This document shows, piece by piece, positions 1-8,748 of a stretch of 64,000 nucleotides of DNA. How positions within the stretch are numbered: the stretch's first letter is position 1; each line of letters starts with the position of its first letter. The notes beneath the pieces were generated by a model. It ran no database searches and was not told the DNA's origin. It worked only from the letters and a program-made list of their open reading frames with translations. A program made the translations under genes and the position numbers. Source of the DNA: Variovorax sp. 679 (lineage in GTDB: Bacteria > Pseudomonadota > Gammaproteobacteria > Burkholderiales > Burkholderiaceae_C); NCBI RefSeq assembly GCF_003952185.1, contig NZ_RXFS01000006.1, positions 248,001-312,000 on the forward strand, given 5' to 3'.

Positions 1-89
1 AGGCCCTGGCGCGCGAGCTCGACCTGGCCGCACACCATCAGGGCAAGCCGGGCGCGCCGGCCGATCCGACCGACACCCCCCGACTCTGA
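1..89 (+). CDS. C-terminal end of an unidentified upstream protein
   Basis: An open frame enters the window at base 3 and runs for 28 codons to a TGA at 87-89. The visible tail is hydrophilic and Pro/Ala-rich and carries no motif I recognise. Its stop overlaps the next start in a TGATG arrangement, which suggests translational coupling and membership of the same catabolic operon. Nothing can be said about its function from this fragment. Confidence 0.5.
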   Translation, partial: ALARELDLAAHHQGKPGAPADPTDTPRL

Positions 90-823
90 TGACCATGACG
101 CAACGAAAACTCATCGGCGTGCTGACGCCTTCCTCCAACACCGCGCTCGAACCGCTGACCAGCGCGATGGTCGCGGCCGTGCCCGGCGTCTCGGCGCATT
201 TCTCGCGCTTCACCGTCACTGAGATCTCGATGCGAGACGCCTCGCTGAACCAGTTCGACGACAGCAAGATCCTCGAGGCCGCGCGGATGCTGGCCGACGC
301 GCGCGTCGACACCATCTGCTGGAGCGGCACCTCGGCCAGCTGGCTCGGCTTCGAGAAAGACCAGGCGCTGTGCGCGCGCATCACCGAGGCCACCGGCATC
401 CCGGCGACCACCTCGGTGCTGGCGCTCAACGAACTGCTGGCCACGCAGGGCGCGCGCACGCTGGGGCTGGTGTCGCCCTACGTCGAGGACGTGCAGCGGC
501 GCATCGTCGCCAACTACGCGGGCATCGGCATCGACTGCGTGGCCGAGCGCCATCTGGACCTGACGGTGAACTTCTCGTTCAGCGAGGTCGAGCCCGACAC
601 GCTGCGCCGCATGCTGCGCGAGGTGGCGCAGCAGCGCCCGGATGCCATCACGATCATGTGCACGAATCTGAGCGGCGCGCAGCTGGTCGAGGAGATGGAG
701 CGCGAGCTCGGCATCCCGATCTACGACTCGGTGGCCACCGTGGTCTGGCGCGCGCTGAAGACCGTCGGCGTCGCGCCGGGCGCCGTGAAGGGTTGGGGCC
801 GGCTGTTCGACGGGACCGCCTGA
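89..823 (+). CDS. Asp/Glu racemase superfamily protein, arylmalonate decarboxylase-like
   Basis: This 244-residue cytoplasmic protein has the racemase/decarboxylase/isomerase fold signature: a phosphate-loop-like GVLTPSSNTALEP at residues 10-22, GTSASWLG at 80-87 and MCTN at 190-193. Maleate isomerases and Asp/Glu racemases carry a cysteine in both half-sites. Here the first site is Gly80-Thr-Ser, as in arylmalonate decarboxylase, and only Cys191 remains. A single-cysteine enzyme acting on a malonate- or maleate-like acid is therefore plausible (inference). ATG codons at 89 and 95 are both possible; the first is coupled to the upstream stop. It is followed by hydantoinase and hydantoin-racemase-like genes on the same strand. 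Confidence 0.8.
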   Translation: MTMTQRKLIGVLTPSSNTALEPLTSAMVAAVPGVSAHFSRFTVTEISMRDASLNQFDDSKILEAARMLADARVDTICWSGTSASWLGFEKDQALCARITEATGIPATTSVLALNELLATQGARTLGLVSPYVEDVQRRIVANYAGIGIDCVAERHLDLTVNFSFSEVEPDTLRRMLREVAQQRPDAITIMCTNLSGAQLVEEMERELGIPIYDSVATVVWRALKTVGVAPGAVKGWGRLFDGTA

Positions 824-867
824 ACGTTCGCAACCCCCCGACACAGACAGAAAAGCAAAGAAAGACC

Positions 868-2295
868 ATGACCTTCCGCGACCTCGATCTCGTGGTGCGT
901 AACGCCCGCGTTGCCACCGCCAGCGACACCTTCGATTCGGACATCGGCATCCGCGACGGCCGCATCGTGCAGCTCGGCCTCGGCCTGCCGCCCGGTCGGC
1001 AGGAGATCGACGCCGCCGGCCGCTATGTGACGCCGGGCGGCGTCGACGCCCACTGCCACCTCGACCAGCCGATGGAGCCGCCCGTGCGCATGGCCGACGA
1101 CTTCGACACGGGCACACGCGCCGCGGCCTGCGGTGGCACCACCACCGTGATCCCGTTCGCGGCGCAGCAGAAGGGCCAGTCGTTGCGCGCCGCCGTGCAG
1201 GACTACCACCAGCGCGCCGAGGGCCGCGCCCACGTCGACCACGCCTTCCACCTGATCGTGAGCGATCCGACCGAGGAGGTGCTGAAGCACGAGTTGCCGC
1301 AGCTGATCGCCGAGGGCTACACCTCCTTCAAGATCTACATGACCTACGACGATCTGAAGCTCGACGACGGCCAGATCCTCGACGTGCTGGCGGTGGCGAG
1401 GGAACAGGGCGCGATGGCCATGATCCACGCCGAGAACGCCGACTGCATCGAGTGGCTGACCAAGCGGCTCGAAGCCAGCGGGCGTACCGCGCCGCGCTTT
1501 CATGCGCACTCGCGGCCGATGCTGGTCGAGCGCGAGGCGACGCACCGCGCCATCGCGCTGTCGGAGCTGGTCGACGTGCCGATCATGATCGTGCACGTCT
1601 CCGGGCGCGAAGCCGTCGAGCAGATCCGTTGGGCACGCGCGCACGGCCTGAGCGTGTTCGCGGAAACCTGTCCGCAGTACCTGTTCCTGACCGCCGAGGA
1701 CTTGGGCATCGACGACAGCTATCAGGGCGCGCGCTGCGTCTGCAGCCCGCCGCCGCGCAACCGCGAGAACCAGCAGGTGATCTGGAACGGACTGTCCGAC
1801 GGGCTGTTCACGATCTTCTCGTCGGACCATGCGCCGTTCCGCTACGACGCGCCCGAGGGCAAGAAGCCCGGCGGCGAAGAGGTGGCGTTCCGCCACATCC
1901 CGAACGGCATTCCCGGTATCGAGACGCGGCTGCCGCTCTTGTTTTCGCACGGCGTGCTTGACGGGCGCATCACCATCAACAAGTTCGTCGAGCTGACTTC
2001 CACCAACCCCGCCAAGGCCTACGGGCTGCACCCGCGCAAGGGCACGATTGCCGTGGGCGCCGATGCCGACCTCGTGATCTGGGGCACCACGCCGCGCGCC
2101 ATCCGCAACGCCGACCTGCACCACGACGTCGACTACACGCCCTACGAGGGCATCGAGGTGAAGGCCTGGCCGGCGCTGACGCTGGCGCGCGGCGAGGTCG
2201 TGTGGGACGGCGAACGTTTCCATCCGCGCGCCGGACGCGGAGAATTCCTGCGCCGGGGCGAGCCCACCTTGCTGCCCAGCCGCCGACCGTCCTGA
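868..2295 (+). CDS. D-hydantoinase / dihydropyrimidinase family amidohydrolase
   Basis: The 475-residue protein is a cyclic amidohydrolase that should open a hydantoin or dihydropyrimidine ring to an N-carbamoyl amino acid. Visible metal-site motifs are VDAHCHLD (HxH pair) near residue 57, SFKIYMTY with the lysine that is carboxylated in this family near 155, IHAEN near 189, IVHVSG near 238 and SSDHAPF near 316 carrying the last Asp. Length fits the family. The open frame extends far upstream, but the ATG at 868 starts the canonical N-terminal strand of the family. It lies 44 bp after the AMDase-like gene and 16 bp before the racemase-like gene, so co-transcription is likely. The true substrate is not evident. 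Confidence 0.9.
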   Translation: MTFRDLDLVVRNARVATASDTFDSDIGIRDGRIVQLGLGLPPGRQEIDAAGRYVTPGGVDAHCHLDQPMEPPVRMADDFDTGTRAAACGGTTTVIPFAAQQKGQSLRAAVQDYHQRAEGRAHVDHAFHLIVSDPTEEVLKHELPQLIAEGYTSFKIYMTYDDLKLDDGQILDVLAVAREQGAMAMIHAENADCIEWLTKRLEASGRTAPRFHAHSRPMLVEREATHRAIALSELVDVPIMIVHVSGREAVEQIRWARAHGLSVFAETCPQYLFLTAEDLGIDDSYQGARCVCSPPPRNRENQQVIWNGLSDGLFTIFSSDHAPFRYDAPEGKKPGGEEVAFRHIPNGIPGIETRLPLLFSHGVLDGRITINKFVELTSTNPAKAYGLHPRKGTIAVGADADLVIWGTTPRAIRNADLHHDVDYTPYEGIEVKAWPALTLARGEVVWDGERFHPRAGRGEFLRRGEPTLLPSRRPS

Positions 2296-2311
2296 ACCCG
2301 GAGCCATCGCC

Positions 2312-3073
2312 ATGAACCTGCTGCTCATCAACCCCAACACCTCGCAAAGCGTCTCCGACCTGATCGCGGCCGAGGCCCGGCGCGCGGCCGCGAGCGACAC
2401 GCACATCGAGGTGCTCACGGCGCCCTTCGGCGTGGCCTACATCGAGACCCGCTTCGAATCGCTGATCGGCGCGTACGCCGCCGCCACGCTTGCGGCCGAG
2501 CACCACACGCGGCACGACGCCATCGTGGTCGCGGCCTTCGGTGACCCCGGCATCGACGGCCTGCGCGAGGCGCTCGATATTCCCGTGGTCGGCCTCACCG
2601 AAGCCGCGCTCATGAGCGCGTGCTTGCTGGGCAAGCGCTTCTCGATCGTCGCGATCTCGCGGCGCATCACGGCGTGGTACCGCGAGTGCGTGCAGGCCAA
2701 CGGCCTCAGCGACCGGCTGGCGAGCATCCGCAGCCTGGACGGTCCGCTCAAGGACATCGGCCACGTGCAGGACGACCACGGCCAGCGCCTGGAGGCCCTG
2801 TGCATGTCGGCCATCGAGGACGACGGCGCGGACGTGATCATCATTGCCGGCGCGCCGCTGGCAGGCCTGGCGCGCTCCATCAAGGACCGCATTCCGGTGC
2901 CCGTGGTCGACGGCGTGTCGAGCGCCGTGTGCCATGCGCAGACGCTCGTGTCGCTGGCACCTGCACCGGCGCGTCTGGGCAGTTTTGCGCCGCCGCCGAT
3001 CAAGCCGAACCACGGGCTGCCCGAGGCCCTGGCGCGGCTGCTTGCACGCGACGGCGCCCGCGCGCCAGGCTGA
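2312..3073 (+). CDS. hydantoin racemase-like protein lacking the usual catalytic cysteines
   Basis: This 253-residue protein matches the Asp/Glu/hydantoin racemase family: INPNTS at residues 6-11, FGDPG at 76-80, PVVG at 91-94 and GAPLAG at 180-185. Hydantoin and allantoin racemases use two cysteines, one just before FGDPG and one in a GCAGM-type motif. Here these positions are Ala75 and Gly180. It either belongs to a subfamily with different chemistry or is not a racemase. The context (hydantoinase 16 bp upstream, GntR gene downstream) still supports a role in hydantoin or ureide metabolism. Confidence 0.8.
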   Translation: MNLLLINPNTSQSVSDLIAAEARRAAASDTHIEVLTAPFGVAYIETRFESLIGAYAAATLAAEHHTRHDAIVVAAFGDPGIDGLREALDIPVVGLTEAALMSACLLGKRFSIVAISRRITAWYRECVQANGLSDRLASIRSLDGPLKDIGHVQDDHGQRLEALCMSAIEDDGADVIIIAGAPLAGLARSIKDRIPVPVVDGVSSAVCHAQTLVSLAPAPARLGSFAPPPIKPNHGLPEALARLLARDGARAPG

Positions 3074-3131
3074 GGTCGCGGGCCCCGTGACGCTCTGCAG
3101 CCTGGAGGGGGCGCCGATAGAATCAGCGCCG

Positions 3132-3875
3132 ATGCCCACCAAAGCCCCAGCCCGCAAGACCAGCGCGAACGGCGCGACTGGCGCCACCGGCACGACCGGT
3201 GCCACCCCTGCCCGCGAACACAGCGTCGACGAGATCGCCGAGAAGATATCGGCCGCCATCCTGGAACACCGTCTCGCGCCGGGCACGAAGCTGGGCGAAG
3301 ACCGGCTGGCCACGATCTTCGCGACCAGCCGCGCCAAGGTGCGTGAAGTGCTGGCCCGGCTGGCGCACGAGCAGATCGTGGAGCTGGTGCCGCAGCGCGG
3401 CGCCTTCGTGGCCAAGCCGACCATCGAGCAGGCGCAAGACGTGTTCGAGGCGCGCCGCCTGATCGAACCTGGCGTGCTGCGCCGGCTGATACGCACGCTC
3501 GACGACACCAAGAAGCAGCGCCTGCAACGCCACATCGAGCTCGAGGCCGACGCACGCCGCCGCGAAGACAAGCGCGCCATCGTGCGGTTGTCGGGCGAGT
3601 TCCATGTGCTGCTGGCCGAGCTGGCCGGCAACTCGGCGCTGGCGCGCTCGATGCGCGAGCTGTCGGTGCTGACTTGTCTGATCATCTCGCTCTATGACGC
3701 GCCCACGGCCACCAGCTGTCGCGCCGACGAGCACGAGGAAATCGTCGCCGCCGTGAACCGCGGCGACGCCCAGCGCGCCGAGAAGCTGATGCTGCATCAC
3801 CTCGATCACATCGAGCAGAGCCTGAAGCTGGACGACAGTGCCGAAGAGGTGGATCTCGAAAGCGTGTTCAGCTGA
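3132..3875 (+). CDS. GntR family regulator, FadR/FCD type
   Basis: The 247-residue protein has an N-terminal GntR winged helix at about residues 31-97 (APGTKLGEDRLATIF, SRAKVREVLARLA, QRGAFVA) and an all-helical FCD effector domain at about 102-230. The frame is open further upstream, but the ATG at 3132 gives the family layout and lies just after the preceding gene. Residues 14-25 form a Gly-Ala-Thr-rich repeat, an unusual flexible leader. Following the hydantoinase cluster by 58 bp on the same strand, it probably controls that cluster in response to a substrate or product (inference). Confidence 0.9.
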   Translation: MPTKAPARKTSANGATGATGTTGATPAREHSVDEIAEKISAAILEHRLAPGTKLGEDRLATIFATSRAKVREVLARLAHEQIVELVPQRGAFVAKPTIEQAQDVFEARRLIEPGVLRRLIRTLDDTKKQRLQRHIELEADARRREDKRAIVRLSGEFHVLLAELAGNSALARSMRELSVLTCLIISLYDAPTATSCRADEHEEIVAAVNRGDAQRAEKLMLHHLDHIEQSLKLDDSAEEVDLESVFS

Positions 3876-4038
3876 AAGCTGTTGTGTGGTCGAGCCAGAA
3901 ATCGACGGCATCCTGAATGCACCCCGACGGGCGCTCGTTGTCGTCTAGGTGATTCGTGCAGTCGTGCGTGAGCAGCGCGAAGTCGACCAACTCCTCCGTC
4001 ACGCCGAGCACACGCTCGTCGCACGCCGAAGGCCTCAT
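3868..4038 (-). CDS. small hypothetical protein downstream of the AraC gene
   Basis: A 56-codon frame starts with ATG three bases after the AraC-type gene's stop and ends inside the last codons of the convergent GntR gene (8 bp overlap). Third codon positions are mostly G or C, as in the real genes around it. The product is acidic, with two Cys and several His, and has no motif I recognise. Tight spacing suggests translational coupling to the regulator. It could also be the tail of an eroded gene. Confidence 0.4.
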   Translation of the reverse strand: MRPSACDERVLGVTEELVDFALLTHDCTNHLDDNERPSGCIQDAVDFWLDHTTAFS

Positions 4039-4041
4039 ACG

Positions 4042-4815
4042 CTAGCCGGACACTGGACGTGCGATCTCGGACGGACTGAAGCCCAGGCGGCGGCGAAACA
4101 TCGTCGAGAACGCGCCGGGGCTGTCATAGCCGAGCCCGAGTGCCACGGCGGTGACCGCCTGTCCTTCGGCCAGCCTGGAAAGCGCCGATATCAGGCAGGC
4201 ATGCTGGCGCCATTCGCCGAAGGCCATGCCCGTCTCGGCGCGGAAGAACCGCGTGAATGTGCGTTCGCTGCGGTGCAGCGTCGTCGCCCAGTCGCCAGCG
4301 GTCGCGCGGATGTCGGGCGCGTAGAGGAACTCCACGCACAGCGCATGAAGCGCGCTGTCGTCGGGCAGCGGCGCGAAGATCGGCAGCGTGGCGGCACGCG
4401 CGATCTCCGCGAGCGCGAGGCGCACGAGCAGTCCGTCCCTGCCGTTTTCGTCATAGAGCGCCGGCACGTCCGTCGCCTCGAGCAGCAGCTGCCGCAGCAG
4501 TGGGGGGACGAGCAGCACTTCGCAACGCGATCCACCGCGAGGCGCCGCATCGGGTTCGATGTAGAGGCTGCGCGTGCTGACGCCCACCATGCGCACGCGG
4601 TGCGGCTTGCCCGCCGGTATCCAGACTCCGCAGTGCGGCGGCACGACCCATGCGCCGTCGTCCGTGCCCACCTCCATGAGGCCCGTGGCGCCATAGAGGA
4701 ACTGTGCCCGCCGATGCTGGTGCATCTCCAGGAGCGTGCCGTGCGCATAGTCGGTGCCGATGGCCAGCGCATCGCGCCCGATCGCATCGACGCTGCCTAG
4801 GGGTACGTTTCTCAT
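4042..4815 (-). CDS. AraC family transcriptional regulator
   Basis: The 257-residue protein has an N-terminal cupin-like ligand domain (about residues 1-140, with HQHRRAQFLYG and PPHCGVWIPAG) and a C-terminal double helix-turn-helix (about 155-255, with RTFTRFFRAETG and ALGLGYDSPGAFSTMFRRRLG). The open frame runs further upstream, but the ATG at 4815 begins where this family normally starts. It is divergent from the TauE-type permease at 4918 with about 100 bp between them, so it may control that gene. The ligand is unknown. Confidence 0.9.
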   Translation of the reverse strand: MRNVPLGSVDAIGRDALAIGTDYAHGTLLEMHQHRRAQFLYGATGLMEVGTDDGAWVVPPHCGVWIPAGKPHRVRMVGVSTRSLYIEPDAAPRGGSRCEVLLVPPLLRQLLLEATDVPALYDENGRDGLLVRLALAEIARAATLPIFAPLPDDSALHALCVEFLYAPDIRATAGDWATTLHRSERTFTRFFRAETGMAFGEWRQHACLISALSRLAEGQAVTAVALGLGYDSPGAFSTMFRRRLGFSPSEIARPVSG

Positions 4816-4917
4816 CGGGATCCATGGTTGGCTGAAACGCGAACATTCTTGTCCAGGTTCCGAAAGCGGGTCAGGAGGTGGCGCCGTAACCTCCCTGGTC
4901 TTGAAGGACGGATTGCG

Positions 4918-5730
4918 ATGGAACTTTATTTCTGGCTCGCCGCCTGCGGCGCGCTTGCGGGCGTGACCACGGTGCTCTTCGGTTTCGGCGGCGGCTTCGT
5001 CATCGTTCCGTTGCTCTACCAGGCGCTGACGCATATGCGCGGAACAGGAACACCGGTCGCATCCCATGCGATGCAGATCGCGGTCGCGACCTCGACGTGC
5101 GTGATGATCTTCGGGTCGGCGATGGCAACGGCGAAACACCAGCGCGCGGGCTCGCTGGACTGGACGGTCATCAAGCCGCTGGTCATCTCCATCGCTATCG
5201 GAAGCGCGCTCGGTGCGGCGACTGCCGCGGCAGTGCAGGGAAGTTGGCTGCGCTGGGCCTTCATCGTCTACGTCACCCTGACGATCATGGATTGCTGGCT
5301 TCGCCCCGGCTTTCTCTCGCGGCCGACTCAAGGGCCCCAGCCTGCCCGGACGCAGACGGCATTGATGGGGGTTGTCATCGGCTGGGTCGCGGCCTTGCTC
5401 GGCGTGGGCGGCAGCGTGATGACGGTGCCCTTGCTCCGCCGCAGAGGAGTGAGCATGACCGGCGCGACGGCCATGGCCAGTCCGCTGTCGCTTCCCGTCG
5501 CCCTGGCGGGGACTGCGACCTACGCGGTGCTTTCCTGGGGTGGGATGGCGTCCCAGGGCAGCGGGTATATGGGCTATGTGGACCTGCGCGCGTTCCTTGC
5601 CCTGGTCGTCGGCTCGTATGTCGGGATACGTGTGGCGTCACCATTCATCGGACGGATTCCCGACCATGTGCACGCCAGGGTGTACGTTGGGCTGCTGTTC
5701 GCCGTCGTGGTGTCCATGTTGTTCGGCTAG
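4918..5730 (+). CDS. TauE/SafE family membrane permease
   Basis: The 270-residue integral membrane protein has about eight hydrophobic segments in two related halves. Each half carries a glycine-rich motif: GFGGGFVIVPLLY near residue 22 and GVGGSVMTVPLL near 162, the hallmark of TauE/SafE (anion or sulfite/organosulfonate exporters). The ATG at 4918 was preferred over an in-frame ATG at 4828. It has an AAGGA-type ribosome site seven bases upstream, and the extra 30 residues would be a charged non-family extension. The substrate is not predictable from sequence. Confidence 0.85.
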   Translation: MELYFWLAACGALAGVTTVLFGFGGGFVIVPLLYQALTHMRGTGTPVASHAMQIAVATSTCVMIFGSAMATAKHQRAGSLDWTVIKPLVISIAIGSALGAATAAAVQGSWLRWAFIVYVTLTIMDCWLRPGFLSRPTQGPQPARTQTALMGVVIGWVAALLGVGGSVMTVPLLRRRGVSMTGATAMASPLSLPVALAGTATYAVLSWGGMASQGSGYMGYVDLRAFLALVVGSYVGIRVASPFIGRIPDHVHARVYVGLLFAVVVSMLFG

Positions 5731-6080
5731 GCGAGGGCGCCAGGCATTGCCATTCGTCTGGAGGATCGAATCTTCGGTGTTCAGATCGAACGCAGCCGCT
5801 CCCGTGCGAGCACTCTGATTGGCCTGCCCCCATCGCCGTTGCTGGTCATTCTCCAAAGCAGCCACTCAAGGCGAAGGATCGAAAAATGGCCTACTCTGGT
5901 ACAAAAGGGGGTACGGCCTTATGCCGCGATGTCAAACGGCGAATATCCATGTGGGGTCCAGCCCATCTTTAGATCGGTTTCACACGCCTGTGAGCGGCTT
6001 GAGGAACTCCCGTGGTCACTCCCCTTTCGTCCGCCAGCGTTCCCGGCCCGTCCGAGGCTTTGCCTTCGCCTGCATCAGCG
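5731..6080. other. 350-bp stretch without a recognisable gene
   Basis: No frame here resembles a known protein. The stretch is AT-richer by eye than its left neighbour and contains GGTAC twice around a short purine run (about 5898-5914). It separates the AraC/TauE pair from a block of unrecognised genes and may be a junction of an acquired segment. I see no tRNA, integrase or clear terminator. Confidence 0.3.
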
Positions 6081-7124
6081 CTACGAGATGCCGTCGGGCC
6101 TGCCGGTGCGACGGCGCTTCCAGATCAGGCCGTCCGCCAGATAGTGATGAAAGTTCAGGGTGAAGTGCGCAATGAGAATCGTCGGGAGCCCGAGCCAGAG
6201 AAGGCTTTCCCCGACGCGGCTGGCGGCCGCGTAGATAAGGGCTCCGCAGATGGCACATGTGAGGAAGAAGGTCGCCGGTGGCCTCAGCATCTCGACCAGC
6301 GACTTGCGGTGCGTCGAAGGACTGTCCGGCTCTTCGCAGTCCCTGCCCGTCGCGGTTCCGGGCTGCCGTTGGCGATAGACGAACACCAGGTACTGGATGT
6401 TGTGCCAGACATTGACCACGAGCCAGCCCACGGTGATGTCGCTGATCCAGACATAGCCAACCAGTGAAACGATCAAGTGGGACAGCACGAAGCTGTTGAA
6501 GGGCCCATCCGCCTGCTGCGCGCCCCTGGCGTACCCCAGGCATGCAAACCAGCACAGTGAGCCGGCGACGGCCGCGATGCCTGCCGCGAAGGCCAGTTCC
6601 TGAGGAACGGGAGGCAGCCAGATGGGATAGCCCAGGAAGCTGTCGGGTGCCTGCGCACTGCGGTGCAGGTATCCCCATGCAGGGAGCAGATAGATCAGCA
6701 GATAGGGCAGGCCGCGGCAGGGCACCTGAAGCCGACGGTCGTGGCGTCTGGCAATACCGTAGCTTTGGCGAGCCACATGGAAGGTCTGAAGCACGAAATA
6801 CAGGGCGAACAGTCCGGCCGCTTCATATGCGAGCGCAACGACCGCCAGGCCCGCCAGCACCAGGATGGGGGCGACAACGATCAGAACCCAGCGCAGGCGT
6901 TTGCGCGACGGCATCGCGCCGATGCGCGTGTAGGTCGCCACGATGTGCGGATTGGCCAGCAGCCATATGTCGACATAGAGGACGGCCAGCATCATGGGCG
7001 TGGACCACGATGCGAGCGCTCCGGCCGAGAGCGCCGCGAACAGGTTGCCGAAGATGAACCATTGCTCCTGGCGCATCGCAGGATTCGTGGCGCTCCCCGA
7101 CGCAGTCTGCGCGTGCGCCGTCAT
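6081..7124 (-). CDS. multi-pass membrane protein of unknown function
   Basis: The 347-residue protein has roughly eight hydrophobic stretches. Histidine-containing motifs lie at their edges: QTFHVARQSYG, VWHNIQYLVF and LNFHHYLADGLIW. Such intramembrane histidines can bind metal or heme in membrane oxidoreductases, but I cannot assign a family. The ATG at 7124 was chosen because it overlaps the previous gene's TGA (ATGA), a coupled pair; the open frame upstream is a shadow of that gene. Base composition is visibly lower in GC than the catabolic clusters, which suggests acquired DNA. Confidence 0.7.
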   Translation of the reverse strand: MTAHAQTASGSATNPAMRQEQWFIFGNLFAALSAGALASWSTPMMLAVLYVDIWLLANPHIVATYTRIGAMPSRKRLRWVLIVVAPILVLAGLAVVALAYEAAGLFALYFVLQTFHVARQSYGIARRHDRRLQVPCRGLPYLLIYLLPAWGYLHRSAQAPDSFLGYPIWLPPVPQELAFAAGIAAVAGSLCWFACLGYARGAQQADGPFNSFVLSHLIVSLVGYVWISDITVGWLVVNVWHNIQYLVFVYRQRQPGTATGRDCEEPDSPSTHRKSLVEMLRPPATFFLTCAICGALIYAAASRVGESLLWLGLPTILIAHFTLNFHHYLADGLIWKRRRTGRPDGIS

Positions 7125-8137
7125 GTCACGACGGGCGGAGTAGGCGGGGGCGGCGGAGATCCGAGAGGGGCTGGTTTGGGTGGAACCGAGAACACGGACC
7201 GAGGCCGCAGATGGCGCTCGAGCTCGGTCCGCATGTTGTCGTACGCCGCACTCCGGGCGGCCGTAAACCTTGACTCGAGGGTCGCTCGGCTCAGCACGCC
7301 GGACAAGCCTGCAGGGGGAAGCGGCTGGTACGGGTTGTACTCTTCGGTGGTCTCGCATGGGTGGCAGTGCCCGTTCGCGTCGTACTGGCTGCGGATCTTC
7401 ACCTTGTAGACCACGCCACCTTCCTTGGCTGGATCCAGGGGAAAGCTGAAGGCCAGGACCAGCTCGGGGGCCTGCGCCGGGACATCGCCTTCAATGGGTA
7501 CGAAGCCGGCATTCCGATAGGCGCGGACGATGCCTTCCTTGAGGACGGGCAGACCGATGCCGACAAAGGAATTGCCGAACAGATCCTGCTCGCCTGCCCA
7601 TTGCCGCCTGTAGTTGAATCCGAACGAGGGGTCGAGATGCTCGCGCCCCACGGACTCGATCGTCGCGTATGCGTTGTCGATCGCCGGGACGAGTCGCGCG
7701 CTCAGGTCGTACTGGGCCATCCACGGCAGCGCCTTGATATCTTGCGCATTCCTGATTTCGGCAAACCTCAGGAAACATGGATTGCACTTCTTCCTGCCAT
7801 CAAGCAACTCGTCGGCAGACACAAGAACCATCGGAGCCGGTCGAGTCTTCGGATCGGCATCGAACCTGAACTCGAAGACCGTCGACTTGTCTTTCTGCGC
7901 GTTCACGGCGACGAAAGAGAAGCCTGACTTCTGGAAGGCGCTGCTCACCATCGACCTGAATTCCGAAACGCCTATGTTGCGATAGGCAGCCGCCGGGAAA
8001 GTAGGCCTTCCAATCCTGTAGCTCAGATCCAGAACGCTCTGCTGCGGTTGCGGCCTTGGCTGCGCGAAAGCAGCCAAAGCCGCCAGCAAGAGGCATCCGC
8101 CAACCAAGGCTCTGTGAAAGCCCGAAGTACTCGTCAT
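7121..8137 (-). CDS. secreted or periplasmic hypothetical protein
   Basis: The 338-residue protein begins with a basic start, a hydrophobic core and AAFAQ, a typical Sec signal peptide cut near residue 25. The mature part has two separated cysteine pairs, KKCNPC and HCHPC, and a Pro-rich C-terminal tail, but no known domain. Its stop overlaps the start of the multi-pass membrane protein, so the two are probably made together and may act at the same membrane. Function unknown. Confidence 0.75.
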   Translation of the reverse strand: MTSTSGFHRALVGGCLLLAALAAFAQPRPQPQQSVLDLSYRIGRPTFPAAAYRNIGVSEFRSMVSSAFQKSGFSFVAVNAQKDKSTVFEFRFDADPKTRPAPMVLVSADELLDGRKKCNPCFLRFAEIRNAQDIKALPWMAQYDLSARLVPAIDNAYATIESVGREHLDPSFGFNYRRQWAGEQDLFGNSFVGIGLPVLKEGIVRAYRNAGFVPIEGDVPAQAPELVLAFSFPLDPAKEGGVVYKVKIRSQYDANGHCHPCETTEEYNPYQPLPPAGLSGVLSRATLESRFTAARSAAYDNMRTELERHLRPRSVFSVPPKPAPLGSPPPPPTPPVVT

Positions 8138-8325
8138 GTGTGCTCCCTGTGAAAGCGCCCGCCTGCGCGTGCCTTTGAGTTTGAATCACTGCGACCAACT
8201 GCCGGCGTGGCGATCGATGGCGGTCCGGTCCCGGCCGGATTCTGCCGCAGCATGGCATGTGCGTTGTTGTCGGGGTACGCGGAGTCTTCGCGGCAGCGGC
8301 GCGCGAGCGACAGGATCTCTTTCGT

Positions 8326-8748
8326 TCATCGATCCTCGGGTGGCACGGGCAAACCGATCCTTCGACGGAGTTCCGTGCGCCAGGCTGCCGCATTCTCCTG
8401 CTGCTTGTTGAGAACGATCCCCAGGATGTAGGCCGTCAGGGCGGCGCCGATCAGGGCCACGCCGCTCTCGTAGACGATGTCGACCGTGAACTCCTTGACA
8501 CCGTCCGAGAGGAAGGACGACAGGGCAGAGTACTTCAACACCTTGGATACGGCGACCAGCACGCTGCCCAGGGCAGCGCAGGCCCAGAGGAAGACCCTGT
8601 GGATGGCGATCGGCGCGGTGATCTCGTCGATCTGATCGGGATACCTGCGGAAGTAGGCCACGTCGTCATTCGTGACTTCCGCGGAGCTGCCGAAAAGCAG
8701 GCGGAGGAAAAAAGAGTCGCTGTCTCTTTTCTTGGGGCGGGTTCTCAT
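8326..8748 (-). CDS. small two-helix membrane protein
   Basis: The 140-residue protein starts with a basic stretch (MRTRPKKRDSD). It has two clear transmembrane segments, around VFLWACAALGSVLVAVSKVL and around SGVALIGAALTAYILGIVL, and ends in a charged tail. No family recognised. A longer frame exists upstream, but the ATG at 8748 gives the only protein-like N-terminus. It lies 188 bp upstream of the secreted protein on the same strand and belongs to the same accessory-looking block. Confidence 0.6.
   Translation of the reverse strand: MRTRPKKRDSDSFFLRLLFGSSAEVTNDDVAYFRRYPDQIDEITAPIAIHRVFLWACAALGSVLVAVSKVLKYSALSSFLSDGVKEFTVDIVYESGVALIGAALTAYILGIVLNKQQENAAAWRTELRRRIGLPVPPEDR

Noticed and set aside
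5880..5930. Possible attachment site with GGTAC repeats next to the accessory block
   Set aside because: The repeats are only five bases, no integrase or tRNA is near, and no second copy was found at the other end of the block.
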